NCBI GenBank assembly: GCA_025359865.1
Contig: JANYDH010000048.1
Location: forward strand, 1-40,357
Source of the DNA: Actinomycetes bacterium
GTDB taxonomy: Bacteria > Actinomycetota > Acidimicrobiia > Acidimicrobiales > Ilumatobacteraceae
Direction: 5' to 3'
Length of the DNA stretch: 40,357 nucleotides
The translations under genes and the position numbers were made by a program. Positions 23,828 through 33,399 of the stretch are shown one piece after another. Each line of letters opens with the position of its first letter. Within the stretch, counting starts at the first letter, position 1. Below the pieces are notes generated by a model. That model ran no database searches, was not told where the DNA came from, and saw only the letters and a list, made by a program, of their open reading frames with translations.

Positions 23828-24832
23828 TCAGAGTCGGTCGCGTAGGGGAATGGTGAAGCACCGCTCGGCCAGGGTTCCGAGCGCGTAGTGCTCGTAGTCG
23901 ATGCCGAAGTCTTGGTAGAGGTGCCGACAACGTTCGCTCCACCGCAACGCTGCGTCGGACGATACGCGGTGGACGACCTGCATGATCCCACCCTCGTACA
24001 CGCGGTATTCGGCCCACGTACCGGGGAAGTCCTTCACGCAGCCGATCTCGATGGTCGGTACCCCATTCGCCACCATGCGCACGCGGTGACGATGTGTGTG
24101 GCCAGCGGTGTATGCCACGATCGCGGGGCGGCGGGCGATGACCTCGGTGAGTTGATCACTCGGGTCGGGGTGCAGGCCGAAGTAGTCGTCGGAACGCTTT
24201 GAGCCTGTCCACTGTTGGTGGTGCCCCATGATGATTATCGGCCGGTCCGATGCTGCCGCGATGGTGTCGAGCCAGTCGAACTGTGCAGGTGTTATCCATC
24301 CGGTGGTCTTGGCCGGAATAGTGGTGTCGAGCAGCGCGATGGCCACGCCCTCCAACTGGATCCACTGGTCGCCTGCGTAGCTCGTTTGGCCGTGGTAGGC
24401 GTCATGGTTGCCGCGCACGACGAACAGCCGGTCGCCGAACGCGCTTCGATAGCACGCCTCGAACGCGTCCCACTCGTGTGTTCGACCATCGACTGACAGA
24501 TCACCTTTCACCACGACGGCGGCAAGGTCGAGGTCGCGCATCTCGTCGGCTGCACCGTGGTTCATCGTCTCGGGATATGGCGGTTCGCCAGGCGCGGCAC
24601 GCTGGATGGGGCCGTCGGGATGGTTGTCGACACGGCCGCATTCGACCTCGCCGAAATGGACGTCGTTGACGGTGCCGAACCGGCACAGTAACTCGCCGCC
24701 GGGCCGCGCCAACGTACGAACCGTCTCCCCGAGGATCTCGTACTCAGTGTCCGGGCGGAGCTGATCTCGACGGTACACGTCGAGGCCGTCGTGCGCGACG
24801 ATCAGATCATCGGCAACCGTGGTGATGTCCAT
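23828..24832 (-). CDS. Calcineurin-like metallophosphoesterase (CpdA-like)
   Basis: A 334-residue two-metal phosphoesterase. All five family motifs are visible: DxH at Asp57/His59 (NDVHFG), GDxx at Asp111 (KGDLSVDG), GNHD (Asn142-His143), GHHQ (His204) and GHTH (His245, His247). This arrangement matches class III cyclic-nucleotide phosphodiesterases and related enzymes. The first 50 residues are an extra N-terminal beta-rich segment (LIVAHDGLDVYRRDQLRPD) that may be an Ig-like or PAP-type domain. The start is ATG 24832 with TACGGT 8 nt upstream. It is followed closely by the CoA transferase gene. Confidence 0.9.
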   Translation of the reverse strand: MDITTVADDLIVAHDGLDVYRRDQLRPDTEYEILGETVRTLARPGGELLCRFGTVNDVHFGEVECGRVDNHPDGPIQRAAPGEPPYPETMNHGAADEMRDLDLAAVVVKGDLSVDGRTHEWDAFEACYRSAFGDRLFVVRGNHDAYHGQTSYAGDQWIQLEGVAIALLDTTIPAKTTGWITPAQFDWLDTIAAASDRPIIIMGHHQQWTGSKRSDDYFGLHPDPSDQLTEVIARRPAIVAYTAGHTHRHRVRMVANGVPTIEIGCVKDFPGTWAEYRVYEGGIMQVVHRVSSDAALRWSERCRHLYQDFGIDYEHYALGTLAERCFTIPLRDRL

Positions 24833-24840
24833 GGTCGGTC

Positions 24841-24846
24841 ACCGTA
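24841..24846 (-). promoter_or_regulatory. -10 box for leaderless metallophosphoesterase transcript
   Basis: Minus-strand TACGGT lies 8 nt before ATG 24832. The downstream CoA-transferase gene is likely in the same unit. Confidence 0.35.
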
Positions 24847-24862
24847 GTGCTGACGAGAGGGC

Positions 24863-25462
24863 CTAGGTCAGTTTGGGAATGTCGCCTTTGACCACGACCG
24901 TGCCGACGATCTTGTCGTGCCAGGTCTGCTTGCGCTTGTCCCACAGCATCCACAGGTAACCGAGATAGCAGATGAAACCGGAAACGACGTGGGCGATCTG
25001 CCAGCCGAATGCCCGGCCGGTGCCGATCGACTGGCCGGATTCCGCATCGGCGACGCGGATGCTTACGACCTTCATGCCCCAACTCTGGCCCTTGCCGACC
25101 ATGCGACAGAAGATGATGAGATAGGCGAGACCGAAGAGGACGCCGAGGCCGATGGCCAAGCCAATAGATGCACCGGTGGGCAGGTTGCAAACGCCTTCTT
25201 GGCCGTTGACGGTGCAGTTGCGGTACGCCTTTGGACCAGCGAGTAGTGCGATGATCGCGGGTGCGGAAAAGACGCCACCGATGAGGCCGTCGATGAGGAG
25301 TGCGCCGAGGCGGCCACCGAAGCTGGCGTACTCGGGAGCGGCCTGGTACTGCTGGTACTGCTGGTACTGCTGGTAGCCAGGCGGCGCCACGTTGCCCGGG
25401 TTATACGGCGGGGGAGGTACAGCCCCCGGGTTGTACGGCGGCGGAGGAGGCGGCGTGCTCAT
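24863..25462 (-). CDS. RDD-family membrane protein with a Pro/Gln/Tyr-rich N-terminus
   Basis: A 199-residue protein. The N-terminal 45 residues are low complexity (STPPPPPPYNPG, a second PPPPYNPG, then QQYQQYQQYQ from a 9-bp DNA repeat at about 25342-25376). The RDD domain follows, with the defining Arg-Asp positions around FGGRLGALLIDGLIGG and three to four transmembrane helices. A KVVSIRVADAESGQ segment and a terminal WHDKIVGTVVV block are typical of RDD proteins. The function is unknown; transport or scaffolding is often suggested. The start is ATG 25462 with TAGGGT 7 nt upstream. Confidence 0.88.
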   Translation of the reverse strand: MSTPPPPPPYNPGAVPPPPYNPGNVAPPGYQQYQQYQQYQAAPEYASFGGRLGALLIDGLIGGVFSAPAIIALLAGPKAYRNCTVNGQEGVCNLPTGASIGLAIGLGVLFGLAYLIIFCRMVGKGQSWGMKVVSIRVADAESGQSIGTGRAFGWQIAHVVSGFICYLGYLWMLWDKRKQTWHDKIVGTVVVKGDIPKLT

Positions 25463-25469
25463 GTTCGTC

Positions 25470-25475
25470 ACCCTA
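25470..25475 (-). promoter_or_regulatory. -10 box for leaderless RDD-protein transcript
   Basis: Minus-strand TAGGGT lies exactly 7 nt before ATG 25462. Confidence 0.45.
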
Positions 25476-25524
25476 GCCGTACCGGAACCAGGCGCACGAC
25501 GATGGTCCCCCCCACGACCCGGGC

Positions 25525-25569
25525 TTCGTGGTCGTGAGATGTCGTTCAGCGACATCTCACGACCAAAGC
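25525..25569. repeat. 45-bp palindromic repeat, second full copy
   Basis: The right arm (25548-25569) matches the 14090-14134 repeat with one substitution. The left arm keeps the ggtcgtgagatgtcg core but diverges in its outer four bases. It lies 32 bp downstream of the accE stop on the minus strand and upstream of the RDD gene. Confidence 0.85.
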
Positions 25570-25600
25570 TGGTGGTGGTGCTGGTGGTGGTGGTTGGGGG

Positions 25601-25807
25601 TTAGCGGAAGGGGCGGTCGCGGCGGGCGGCGAGCGGCTTGGCCCACCACCGGCCGCTGAACTTCCACGAGGAGTTACGTGTGGTCGGCTGTGCCTCGAGC
25701 AGCACCAAGCTCGGTTGGGCCGCCTCGATCGCAGCCACGATGGCAGCGGTCTCTTCGTCGGTGGGTACCGGCGAGATGTGTAACGACGCGTTCATCGGTT
25801 GGGTCAC
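25601..25807 (-). CDS. Acyl-CoA carboxylase epsilon-type subunit
   Basis: A 68-residue protein. The N-terminal half ([19 protein letters not shown]) matches the short helix pattern of actinobacterial AccE/PccE epsilon subunits, which stabilise or activate the carboxylase complex. The C-terminal half ([19 protein letters not shown]) gives the Trp/Arg-rich tail seen in these proteins. The GTG at 25807 overlaps the accD stop (GTGA), the normal accD-accE arrangement. Assignment rests on the tail pattern and position. Confidence 0.72.
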   Translation of the reverse strand: MTQPMNASLHISPVPTDEETAAIVAAIEAAQPSLVLLEAQPTTRNSSWKFSGRWWAKPLAARRDRPFR

Positions 25808-27360
25808 AGCGGAACGTTGCCGTGCTTGCGGCGAGGCAGCTCCTCGCGCTTGGTGCGCAGCATCCGCAACCCGGCCACAATCCGCTGGCGGGTTTCAGCC
25901 GGGTCGATCACATCGTCGATGTAGCCGCGCTCGGCAGCGTTGTACGGGTTGGCGTACTTCTCGGTGTACTCAGCCACCAGTTCGGCGCGACGCGCGACCG
26001 GGTCGGCGGCCTGTTGCAGCTCGCGCCGGTACACGATCTCGACAGCGCCCTGCGGACCCATGACGGCCAGCTCAGCAGTGGGCCACGCATAGGCCAGGTC
26101 GGCGCCGATCGACTTCGAGTTCATCACGACATAGGCCCCGCCGTATGCCTTGCGGGTGATGATCTGGATGCGGGGAACGGTGGCTTCGCAGTATGCGTAC
26201 AGCAGCTTGGCGCCGTGACGGATGATACCGCCGTACTCCTGATCGACGCCGGGGAGGAAACCGGGCACATCGACGAACGTCAGTAGCGGGATGTTGAACG
26301 CATCGCAGGTGCGCACGAACCGGGCCGCCTTCTCGCTCGACTCGATATCGAGCACGCCGGCGAGCATCATCGGCTGGTTGCCGACGATGCCGACCGGATG
26401 ACCATCGACGCGAGAGAAGCCGCACACGATGCTCTTTGCCCAGTGCGCGAAGTACTCGAAGAACTCGCCGTCGTCGACGACTTCTTTGATCACCTTCTTC
26501 ATGTCGTACGGCTGGTTCGGTGACGGCGGCAAAATGGTCTGTAGAGCGGGGCACAGGCGATCGGGGTCGTCGGCGGTCTCGACGGCAGGTGGCTCTTCCA
26601 AGTTGTTGGAAGGCAGGAAACCGAGCAGGAAGCGAACATCGTCGAGGCACGCCTTTTCGTCGGGGCTGACGAACGAGGCCACGCCACTTTTGGAGGCATG
26701 GCTCATCGCGCCGCCCAGCTCTTCCAGCGTGACGTCTTCGCCGGTGACGGTCTTGACCACGTCGGGGCCGGTGATGAACATGTGGCTGGACTCGCGCACC
26801 ATGAAGATGAAGTCGGTCATCGCTGGGCTGTACACCGCGCCGCCGGCACACGGGCCGAGGATGACGGAGATCTGCGGGATCACACCGCTGGACAGCACGT
26901 TGCGGTAGAAGATGCCGCCGTAGCTGGCCAGGCTGACCACGCCCTCTTGGATGCGGGCCCCGGCACCGTCGTTGAGCCCGATCACCGGCGCGCCGACCTT
27001 GAGCGCGAGATCCATCATCTTGTGGATCTTCTCGGCGAACACCTCGCCGAGCGCGCCACCGAAGACGGTGAAGTCCTGGCTGAACACGAACACCTTGCGG
27101 CCGTCGACGGTGCCCCAGCCGGTGATGACCCCATCGGTGTAGGGCCGCTCTTCGAGCCCGGAAGCATGCGCCCGGTGGCGGGCGAGCATGTCGAGTTCGT
27201 GGAAGCTGCCCGGGTCGAGGAAGTAGTCGATCCGCTCACGGGCGAGCATCTTGCCCTTGTCGTGCTGACGCTCGATCGAGCGTGCCGAACCGGCGTGATA
27301 CGCCTGCTCGCGCCGCTGGAGAAGATCATCGAGTTTTTCCTGCATTGGATCGGCGCTCAC
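25804..27360 (-). CDS. Acyl-CoA (propionyl-CoA) carboxylase carboxyltransferase beta subunit
   Basis: A 518-residue carboxyltransferase of the AccD/PccB family, transferring CO2 from carboxybiotin to acetyl-, propionyl- or longer acyl-CoA. Family blocks include [10 protein letters not shown] near the start, [41 protein letters not shown] (oxyanion hole), [14 protein letters not shown] and, in the C-terminal half, VDVPGFLPG and [16 protein letters not shown] 27360 is preceded at 8 nt by TAGCGT, supporting a leaderless start; ATG 27345 is an alternative. The biotin-carboxylase alpha subunit gene is not in the window. Confidence 0.93.
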   Translation of the reverse strand: MSADPMQEKLDDLLQRREQAYHAGSARSIERQHDKGKMLARERIDYFLDPGSFHELDMLARHRAHASGLEERPYTDGVITGWGTVDGRKVFVFSQDFTVFGGALGEVFAEKIHKMMDLALKVGAPVIGLNDGAGARIQEGVVSLASYGGIFYRNVLSSGVIPQISVILGPCAGGAVYSPAMTDFIFMVRESSHMFITGPDVVKTVTGEDVTLEELGGAMSHASKSGVASFVSPDEKACLDDVRFLLGFLPSNNLEEPPAVETADDPDRLCPALQTILPPSPNQPYDMKKVIKEVVDDGEFFEYFAHWAKSIVCGFSRVDGHPVGIVGNQPMMLAGVLDIESSEKAARFVRTCDAFNIPLLTFVDVPGFLPGVDQEYGGIIRHGAKLLYAYCEATVPRIQIITRKAYGGAYVVMNSKSIGADLAYAWPTAELAVMGPQGAVEIVYRRELQQAADPVARRAELVAEYTEKYANPYNAAERGYIDDVIDPAETRQRIVAGLRMLRTKREELPRRKHGNVPL

Positions 27361-27368
27361 GGGTGCCC

Positions 27369-27374
27369 ACGCTA
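27369..27374 (-). promoter_or_regulatory. -10 box for leaderless accD-accE transcript
   Basis: Minus-strand TAGCGT lies 8 nt before GTG 27360. Confidence 0.35.
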
Positions 27375-27443
27375 GCCAGCAGCGCGGGCACCCTGCCCAT
27401 CCGCCCTGCACCGCGCCCCCGGAGATTCTGGCAAGCTGGCCCG

Positions 27444-28526
27444 GTGACCTTGCCAGTGCAGCCCCCGGTGGCCCCGATGTTGGCCAAATTGTCCGACGTC
27501 GTCCCCGAAGCTGCCGGGTGGCTGTACGAACCGAAGTGGGACGGTTTTCGTTGCATCGTGTTCCGCGACGGCGACGAGATCGTGCTCACCAGTCGCAACG
27601 AGCGGCCCTTCAACCGGTACTTCCCCGAATTGATCAACCCGTTGTTGGCCGCGTTGCCGAGCCGCTGTGTGGTCGACGGCGAGATCGTGCTTCCCGCAGC
27701 CGACGACCGAGGTCTTGATTTCGACGCCCTGTTACAGCGGATCCATCCGGCAGCGTCACGGGTCAAGCGTTTGGCCGAAGAGACACCGGCGTCGTTCGTT
27801 GCGTTCGACATGCTCGCGCTCGACGATCGGTCATTGCTCGACGTGCCGCTTCGTGAGCGGCGATCCTTGCTCGCAGCGTCGCTCGACCCATCCGGCGGAG
27901 TCGTCTACCTCTGCCCGAGTACCACTGATCCTGTGGTAGCACAGCGATGGTTCGTCGAGTTCGAAGGTGCCGGTCTCGACGGGGTTGTGGCCAAACGCCT
28001 CGACGATCCCTACACACCCGACAAGCGCATCATGATCAAAGTGAAGCATCAGCGCACGGCTGACTGCGTGGTGGCTGGCTACCGGATCCACAAAGACGGA
28101 CGCGGGGTCGGTTCGTTGTTGCTGGGGCTGTTCGACGATGCCGGCCGGTTGCATCACGTTGGGGTCGCCGCCGGATTCACTGCCGTCCGGCGCACCGAAC
28201 TGTTGGTTGAGTTGGCGCCGATGTTGGACGGTGCGCTGATCGATCACCCGTGGCAGGAATGGGCCGAGGCACAAGCACATGCCGAGACACGGATGCCGGG
28301 TGCGCAGAGTCGTTGGAACGTAGGAAAGGATCTCTCGTTTGTGCCGGTTCGCGCGGAACGGGTGGCGGAAGTGACGTTCGGTCAACTCCAAGGTGGGCGG
28401 TTCCGGCACGGTGTACGGCTGCTGCGGTGGCGCACCGACCGGCAGCCGGCGAGTTGCCGATACGACCAACTCGATGTCGCGGCATCGGTTCCGTTTCGGA
28501 ACCTGGTCGGTCAGGCACCCTCATGA
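27444..28526 (+). CDS. ligC: ATP-dependent DNA ligase, LigC-like
   Basis: A 360-residue ATP-dependent DNA ligase of the short actinobacterial LigC type. The nucleotidylation motif I is EPKWDGFR with Lys31. Motif III (FVAFDMLAL), motif IV ([13 protein letters not shown]) and motif V ([16 protein letters not shown]) follow, and a C-terminal OB-fold domain includes [25 protein letters not shown]. In mycobacteria LigC takes part in minor end-joining or base-excision repair; no Ku or polymerase gene is adjacent here. The start is GTG 27444. It is divergent from accD and ends 8 bp from the convergent CopC-CopD gene. Confidence 0.9.
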   Translation: MTLPVQPPVAPMLAKLSDVVPEAAGWLYEPKWDGFRCIVFRDGDEIVLTSRNERPFNRYFPELINPLLAALPSRCVVDGEIVLPAADDRGLDFDALLQRIHPAASRVKRLAEETPASFVAFDMLALDDRSLLDVPLRERRSLLAASLDPSGGVVYLCPSTTDPVVAQRWFVEFEGAGLDGVVAKRLDDPYTPDKRIMIKVKHQRTADCVVAGYRIHKDGRGVGSLLLGLFDDAGRLHHVGVAAGFTAVRRTELLVELAPMLDGALIDHPWQEWAEAQAHAETRMPGAQSRWNVGKDLSFVPVRAERVAEVTFGQLQGGRFRHGVRLLRWRTDRQPASCRYDQLDVAASVPFRNLVGQAPS

Positions 28527-28534
28527 GAATTGCA

Positions 28535-30268
28535 TCAGCCGAGGACGGGCACGGTGAGCGTTCGCTGTTTCGTTTTCGGTCCGGTGGAAGTGGTCGCGCT
28601 GACGACGATGGTCCACACCCCAGGTGCACCCAGCGGGACACCCTCCGCAATCGGCAGTACGGCTGTACCGGTACCGGCTAGTTCGGGTGGAACGGTGAGG
28701 ATGACCTGCATCGCGCCGCTGCCCTCCGGCGGGAGGAACGTGACCACGAGGTTGGTCAACCCGGTGCTCGGCTGAGCCACCGTGATCCGCACAGCATTCG
28801 GCCCGACCACGCCTGTCAGCGACACGGTGAGGTCGAGATCGTCAACCTGGATACGGCCCTGAGTGTAGGCGTAGCCGTCGTCAGCGGTGCGTGAACCATC
28901 GAGGCCACCCGGTACGAGCGCCATCAGCCAGGCCGAAAGAGCGAGCACGGCGATGCCTCCGAGCGCCTCGATGCCCGTGGCCCGCCGCAACCGCGCGGCC
29001 AACGGTTCATTCATCACATCGACATTGCCGACCCGTGTCTTGATGAACTGTCGTGTGGCCAGGCCGATGAAGACCATCGCCCCAACCACCACCGCTTTCA
29101 GCAGGAGTACCTGGCCATGTGATGTGTCGAACAGTGTGCCTCGGTCGAGCCGAAACGTCTGCACCGCGCCGGTGACCACGGTGATCAGCAGGGCAGGAGT
29201 GGAGATGCGCGCAAACCCGCGAACGGCATGAACGAGATCGTCGTCACCGGGTCCGGCGAGCACCACGCGAGTGAGGAGCAGCAGGCCGCCCAGCCAGATC
29301 GACATCGCCAGCGCGTGTCCGATGCCCATCACAGCACCGACCGCAGCAAGATCGCCGCCCGAACGGCTGAACCCGTAGGTGGCTACGGCCAGCACCGGCA
29401 ATGCCAGCGCCGGCAACTGTTTCGACTGGTCGATACATCGCTCTGGTCGAATCACCGTCCAGAAACAGGCAGTCGTGAATGCGGCGCGCAAGAGCAAGGC
29501 GAGTCCCGGAGCACCGGCATCTTTCAGATCGAGCCACGCTGTGGGGCTGAGTGAACCGCCCAGCGATCTCCCCGTGGCTTGGGACGTTGCGAACACCACG
29601 GTGAGCATGGCGCCGGCAGTGGCAACCCCCCATGACGTTCGCAGGAAGCGGACGGTGAGGATGTATTCGACGCCCTCCGGCCACGCTGTGGCGATGAGTA
29701 CGAGCGACCCCAACAGCGCCGCCAGGCCGAGCGATGCAATCAGGCGGGCGAGCCCGAGCGGGCCACCGGCTTTCGATTCGGGACTCGGTGCCGTAGCACC
29801 AGGGGTACCGGTTGCGCCGACGGCGGTCGTGACGGTCGCTGCTTGGCCCGTGGTGGCCTGTGGAGTCGTGACCACACCGGCCACAGGGTCAGCAGTGATG
29901 GTGAAACCAAACCGGGCCGAACCATTCGGAGAGGCGTCCGGTGCGCTGACCGTTGCCGACACGTTGCACGAACCCTTCGGCATCGGATTCACGACCGCCA
30001 CCGTGAGCGACAGCCTGTCGGCACTCACCGCTGGCAGACCGATATTGAACACGCTCCCGTTGCAACTGGCGACCACGTTGTTCGAGGGGCCGAGCGGGTC
30101 GGTGAAGGTGAGGACGAGTGAGGTGGGCGACGAACCCAGGCTGGCGCCGTCGGCGGGGTTCGAACTGGCCAGGATGTTGTCGCCGTGGGCAATGCGTGCG
30201 GGCGCGACAACGAGCAGGGCAAGGCCGAACAGTACGGCGGCTGTACGGCTCAGTGCTCGCAACGTCAA
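28535..30268 (-). CDS. CopC-CopD fusion, copper-resistance membrane protein
   Basis: A 577-residue protein. A signal peptide (residues 1-28) is followed by a CopC-like cupredoxin-fold domain starting at HGDNILASSNPADGASL (residues about 28-130), a Thr/Ala linker, and a CopD region with about eight transmembrane helices (about 170-450), including the GIGHALAMSIWLGGLLLL helix and LLLKAVVVGAM. A C-terminal extracytoplasmic beta domain of some 120 residues resembles YtkA/FixH-type domains. It probably binds and imports copper for cuproenzymes. The start is TTG 30268 after aggtgg. The gene lies 12 bp downstream of the lipoprotein gene, so both are likely one operon. Confidence 0.88.
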   Translation of the reverse strand: MTLRALSRTAAVLFGLALLVVAPARIAHGDNILASSNPADGASLGSSPTSLVLTFTDPLGPSNNVVASCNGSVFNIGLPAVSADRLSLTVAVVNPMPKGSCNVSATVSAPDASPNGSARFGFTITADPVAGVVTTPQATTGQAATVTTAVGATGTPGATAPSPESKAGGPLGLARLIASLGLAALLGSLVLIATAWPEGVEYILTVRFLRTSWGVATAGAMLTVVFATSQATGRSLGGSLSPTAWLDLKDAGAPGLALLLRAAFTTACFWTVIRPERCIDQSKQLPALALPVLAVATYGFSRSGGDLAAVGAVMGIGHALAMSIWLGGLLLLTRVVLAGPGDDDLVHAVRGFARISTPALLITVVTGAVQTFRLDRGTLFDTSHGQVLLLKAVVVGAMVFIGLATRQFIKTRVGNVDVMNEPLAARLRRATGIEALGGIAVLALSAWLMALVPGGLDGSRTADDGYAYTQGRIQVDDLDLTVSLTGVVGPNAVRITVAQPSTGLTNLVVTFLPPEGSGAMQVILTVPPELAGTGTAVLPIAEGVPLGAPGVWTIVVSATTSTGPKTKQRTLTVPVLG

Positions 30269-30280
30269 AGCGGATCCACC

Positions 30281-31378
30281 TCAGCCGCCGTTAGCGGCGA
30301 AGAACCCATCGGTCAGGTCGGCGGCCGAGGCCGCTGGGTCGAACGTGGCGAGGATGAAGCCCAGGTCGTTCTCGGTGAGCGAGAAGACCTGCGAGATCCC
30401 CGACTCTGCGCTGCCCGCACAGCTGATGCCTTTGATTCCGTTCGGGGTGGTCAGATCGGTGGCTTCGCCAGCGTTGCAGAGCAACTGGTCCCACTCCGGC
30501 GGCATGGTTCCGCCGGACGCGACGGCTACGACAACTGTGGCGACGGACTTGCCCGTGCTGTCGTTCAGCACTCCCACACCGATCGACGAGATCGCGGCGG
30601 CGAGTGCCGGCACGCCGGCGACGATGTCGACAAATGGCTTGCTTACGTCGGCAGGGGTGTTGGCGAGGGTCAATCCGGCCGGGCCGACAAACACATCGGT
30701 GAGGTTGCCGACTGTAAGGCCGCCGCCTGTTGCCGGCGGGGCGGTAATCGGCGGAAGCGTGATCGGCGGAAGCGTCTCTGGTGGCAATGTGACCGGCGCA
30801 ACCGTCACCGCGGGCGGCAAGGTGATTGGCAGCGTCAATGGCGGGGCGACGGTCTCGGGCACCGTGATGGCTGCGATCGTGGTAGGCGGCAGGGTTTCCG
30901 CCGGCAGCGTCGTGGCGGTTGAAACGGCACTGGTACCAGCACATTCGTCGACGCCGAGGTCGTCGGCGATGGTGCGTTGCTTGGAAGACAGGGCATCGAG
31001 CTTCTCTGATGCCTTCGTCACGCCGTCTGCGTCGGCGGCCTTGCCTGCTTTTTCCATGGCGGCGAACTGTGCGATTTCGTCGCCGATGACGGTCTTGAAC
31101 TTTCTGAGATCTTTCGAGAAGTCGGCTGGCGGGACGATACCGGCGAGCGTGTCCTGCAACTTGGTGAGCAACTTGCCTGTGCTTTTCGCGAACTTTGCCG
31201 TGTCGTTGACGTCGGTCGGAGGGGTCAGCTTGTCGATACCTTCTTGGACGGTCGTGCACGCGGCGGCCATCTCATCCAGGAAGGCGCTCTCGGACAGCGC
31301 CTTTGGAGCATCGCTGCCGCACGCGCCGATTGTCAACATCGTCGTGATCGTCAGCGCTGCTATCGAACGGATCTTCAT
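30281..31378 (-). CDS. Lipoprotein with helical Cys-pair domain, Pro/Thr linker and C-terminal domain (paralogue of 17062-18225)
   Basis: A 365-residue protein of unknown function. The signal peptide ends in the lipobox TIGAC (Cys20), followed by GSDAP. The helical domain (to about residue 146) carries Cys41 and Cys146. The linker is rich in LPP/TVPP/ITLPP units (residues 155-215), and the C-terminal domain has a further cysteine pair (LLCNAGEA and GISCAG). The Cys20-to-Cys41 spacing of 21 residues is identical to the 17062 paralogue, and the second spacing is close (105 versus 101). The gene is immediately upstream of CopC-CopD. ATG 31378 follows aaggag. A copper-linked envelope role is inferred from context only. 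Confidence 0.82.
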   Translation of the reverse strand: MKIRSIAALTITTMLTIGACGSDAPKALSESAFLDEMAAACTTVQEGIDKLTPPTDVNDTAKFAKSTGKLLTKLQDTLAGIVPPADFSKDLRKFKTVIGDEIAQFAAMEKAGKAADADGVTKASEKLDALSSKQRTIADDLGVDECAGTSAVSTATTLPAETLPPTTIAAITVPETVAPPLTLPITLPPAVTVAPVTLPPETLPPITLPPITAPPATGGGLTVGNLTDVFVGPAGLTLANTPADVSKPFVDIVAGVPALAAAISSIGVGVLNDSTGKSVATVVVAVASGGTMPPEWDQLLCNAGEATDLTTPNGIKGISCAGSAESGISQVFSLTENDLGFILATFDPAASAADLTDGFFAANGG

Positions 31379-31445
31379 TGGTGCTCCTTCGGTCTCTCCC
31401 GAGCGTAGCCACCGGCGCCCCCAGCCGGTGAGTACACCGGATGAG

Positions 31446-31451
31446 TAGGCT
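31446..31451 (+). promoter_or_regulatory. -10 box for leaderless dnaX transcript
   Basis: TAGGCT lies exactly 7 nt before ATG 31459, which supports that start over the in-frame ATG at 31441. Confidence 0.45.
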
Positions 31452-31458
31452 CGAACCG

Positions 31459-33399
31459 ATGGCCACCCAGTCCCTCTACCGCCGCTACCGCCCGCGTCGC
31501 TTCAGCGAGCTTCGCGGCCAAGAACACATCGTGCGCGCGCTGCGCAATGCGGTGATCAACAAACGCGAAGGGCAGGCGTACTTGTTCTCCGGCCCGCGCG
31601 GGACGGGCAAGACCACATCGGCCAGAATCCTCGCAAAGGTCCTGAATTGCGAGCGCTCGGTCGAGGGCGAACCCTGCTGTGAATGCGATTCGTGCCTGGC
31701 GGTCGAGCGCGGCACCAGCTTCGATGTTCATGAGCTCGACGCCGCGAGCAACAACGGTGTCGATGCGATGCGTGACCTCATCGAGAAGGCTTCACTCGGC
31801 ACGCCCGGCCGCCACAAGGTGTACATCCTCGATGAGGTGCACATGCTGTCCAAGCAGGCCGAGGCGGCGTTGTTGAAGACGTTGGAGGAACCACCGCCAC
31901 ACGTCGTTTTCGTGCTCGCCACCACTGATCCGCAGAAGATCAGCGAAACCATCCGCAGTCGAACCCAGCACTTGCGCTTCCATCTGTTGCCGATGGACGA
32001 GCTGGAAGCACACATCCGGTGGGTCATCGCCGACGCCGGACTCGTCGTCAGCGAGGCCGCCATCCAGTCAGTGCTCGAACAGGGCGGCGGGTCGGCGCGT
32101 GACACCTTGAGCGCCCTTGAACTGGTCGCGTCGGCAGGCGGCGACGACGTCGATGCCGTGCACTACGGCGAGTTCGTCGAGGCGCTCATCGAGATGGATC
32201 CGGGCCGTGCGCTCACCGCTACGGCCTTCGCTGTGCAACAGGGCCGAGATCCGCGCGGTCTCACCGAGGACGTGGTCCGTCACCTGCGCGACTGCTTCTT
32301 GTCGCTGATGGCGCCGGAGTTGGTTGCGCTGCCTGAGGGCAAGGCCGCGAGCGTTGCCGAGCAGGCCGTCCGGCTGGGCGCCGGACGAGTGGTGCGCGCG
32401 ATGGAGCGCCTCGGTGAGGTACTTGTCGAAATGCGTCATGCCCCTGATCCGCGCCTGCTACTCGAGGTCGTGCTGGTGCAGCTCACCCACGAGGCCGCAG
32501 CCAACGACGTTGCCACACTGATGAGCCGGCTCGAGCGTCTCGAGCAAGCCGTCGCTGCCGGCGCCGTGCGTGGCGCCGGAGGTGGTAGCGGTCCGGGGGC
32601 TGCGTCCGTATCAGCGCCCATCGACCCGGCCACCGGGCGAGTGCAGCTCGGCGGCCGCGCCCAGCGCACATCCCCACCTGCCGCCACGCCGTCCGCCACA
32701 CCGACCCCCACACCGTCCGCCACCCCGTCCCGACCCCCGACTCCGCCGCTTGAACTGGTGGCCCCAGCGGTTTCCGAGCCGGCGGTTTCTGAGCCAGCTG
32801 TTTCCGAGCCGGAGGTTTCCGAGCCAGAGGTTTCCGAGCCAGCCGTGCCCGGCTTGCGGGTCGTGGTTGACCAACGGGGTGTGGCGGGCGCAGCCGAGCG
32901 GGCGGCGGCGTTGTGGGCGAGCGACGTACTTCCGTCGTTGAAGCCGTTTGTTCGGGCGATGTACGCAGCCGCACATCTGGTGGGTCCTCGCGACGGTGTT
33001 CTCGTCCTGTCGGTGGCGAATGAACCGACCCGTCAACGCTGCGAACAGCATCGCCGCGATATCGAAACAGCCATTGCCGGACTGGTCTCGGGTGAGGTCG
33101 AGGTGGAGTTGGTGGTCGACTCGTCGGACCGTCACGAAGACCCCGACGACGGTCCTGTCAAGGCGCGCACGACAACTCGAACCGAGAACGGCATCGACGG
33201 GCGTGTCGGCCCTAGCGCCGCCTCCAATCGGGGAGGCGAGGCGAGCATCATCGAACTGCATCCTGGCGGTGCCACTGCGCCCGATGAAGAGATCGATCTC
33301 GACGACCTCGTCGATGTGCCGCCCGAAACAGTGGTGACGCCGATCGAGCGGCTCGCCCAAGCATTCCCGGGCTCCGAACTGATGGATGAACGTAGCTGA
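31459..33399 (+). CDS. dnaX: DNA polymerase III subunit gamma/tau
   Basis: A 646-residue clamp-loader ATPase. The AAA+ core shows the Walker A motif [11 protein letters not shown] (residues about 45-55), a zinc module with four cysteines (Cys near ILAKVLNCE, then CCECDSC), the DEVH Walker B ([10 protein letters not shown]) and the sensor block [13 protein letters not shown]. The arginine-finger region reads SRTQHLRF, where many orthologues have SRC. Domain III is followed by a Pro/Thr linker and a VSEP pentapeptide repeat (32767-32841), then a C-terminal tau-type domain ([20 protein letters not shown]). No slippery sequence for programmed frameshifting was seen. The stop overlaps recR (TGATG). 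Confidence 0.96.
   Translation: MATQSLYRRYRPRRFSELRGQEHIVRALRNAVINKREGQAYLFSGPRGTGKTTSARILAKVLNCERSVEGEPCCECDSCLAVERGTSFDVHELDAASNNGVDAMRDLIEKASLGTPGRHKVYILDEVHMLSKQAEAALLKTLEEPPPHVVFVLATTDPQKISETIRSRTQHLRFHLLPMDELEAHIRWVIADAGLVVSEAAIQSVLEQGGGSARDTLSALELVASAGGDDVDAVHYGEFVEALIEMDPGRALTATAFAVQQGRDPRGLTEDVVRHLRDCFLSLMAPELVALPEGKAASVAEQAVRLGAGRVVRAMERLGEVLVEMRHAPDPRLLLEVVLVQLTHEAAANDVATLMSRLERLEQAVAAGAVRGAGGGSGPGAASVSAPIDPATGRVQLGGRAQRTSPPAATPSATPTPTPSATPSRPPTPPLELVAPAVSEPAVSEPAVSEPEVSEPEVSEPAVPGLRVVVDQRGVAGAAERAAALWASDVLPSLKPFVRAMYAAAHLVGPRDGVLVLSVANEPTRQRCEQHRRDIETAIAGLVSGEVEVELVVDSSDRHEDPDDGPVKARTTTRTENGIDGRVGPSAASNRGGEASIIELHPGGATAPDEEIDLDDLVDVPPETVVTPIERLAQAFPGSELMDERS
32767..32841 (+). repeat. 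15-bp tandem repeat in dnaX encoding (A/E)VSEP
   Basis: Five 15-bp units (gcggtttccgagccg and variants) encode AVSEP or EVSEP in the linker between domain III and the C-terminal domain. The linker is probably flexible and variable in length between strains. Confidence 0.9.

Noticed and set aside
29379-31448. Open plus-strand frame of 689 codons opposite CopC-CopD and the lipoprotein
   Set aside because: The minus-strand genes show signal peptides, lipobox and transmembrane segments. The antisense frame merely mirrors their Pro/Thr repeats.
31459-33399. Programmed frameshift in dnaX to make gamma and tau
   Set aside because: No slippery A-rich heptamer with a following hairpin was found. The gene appears to give a single product.
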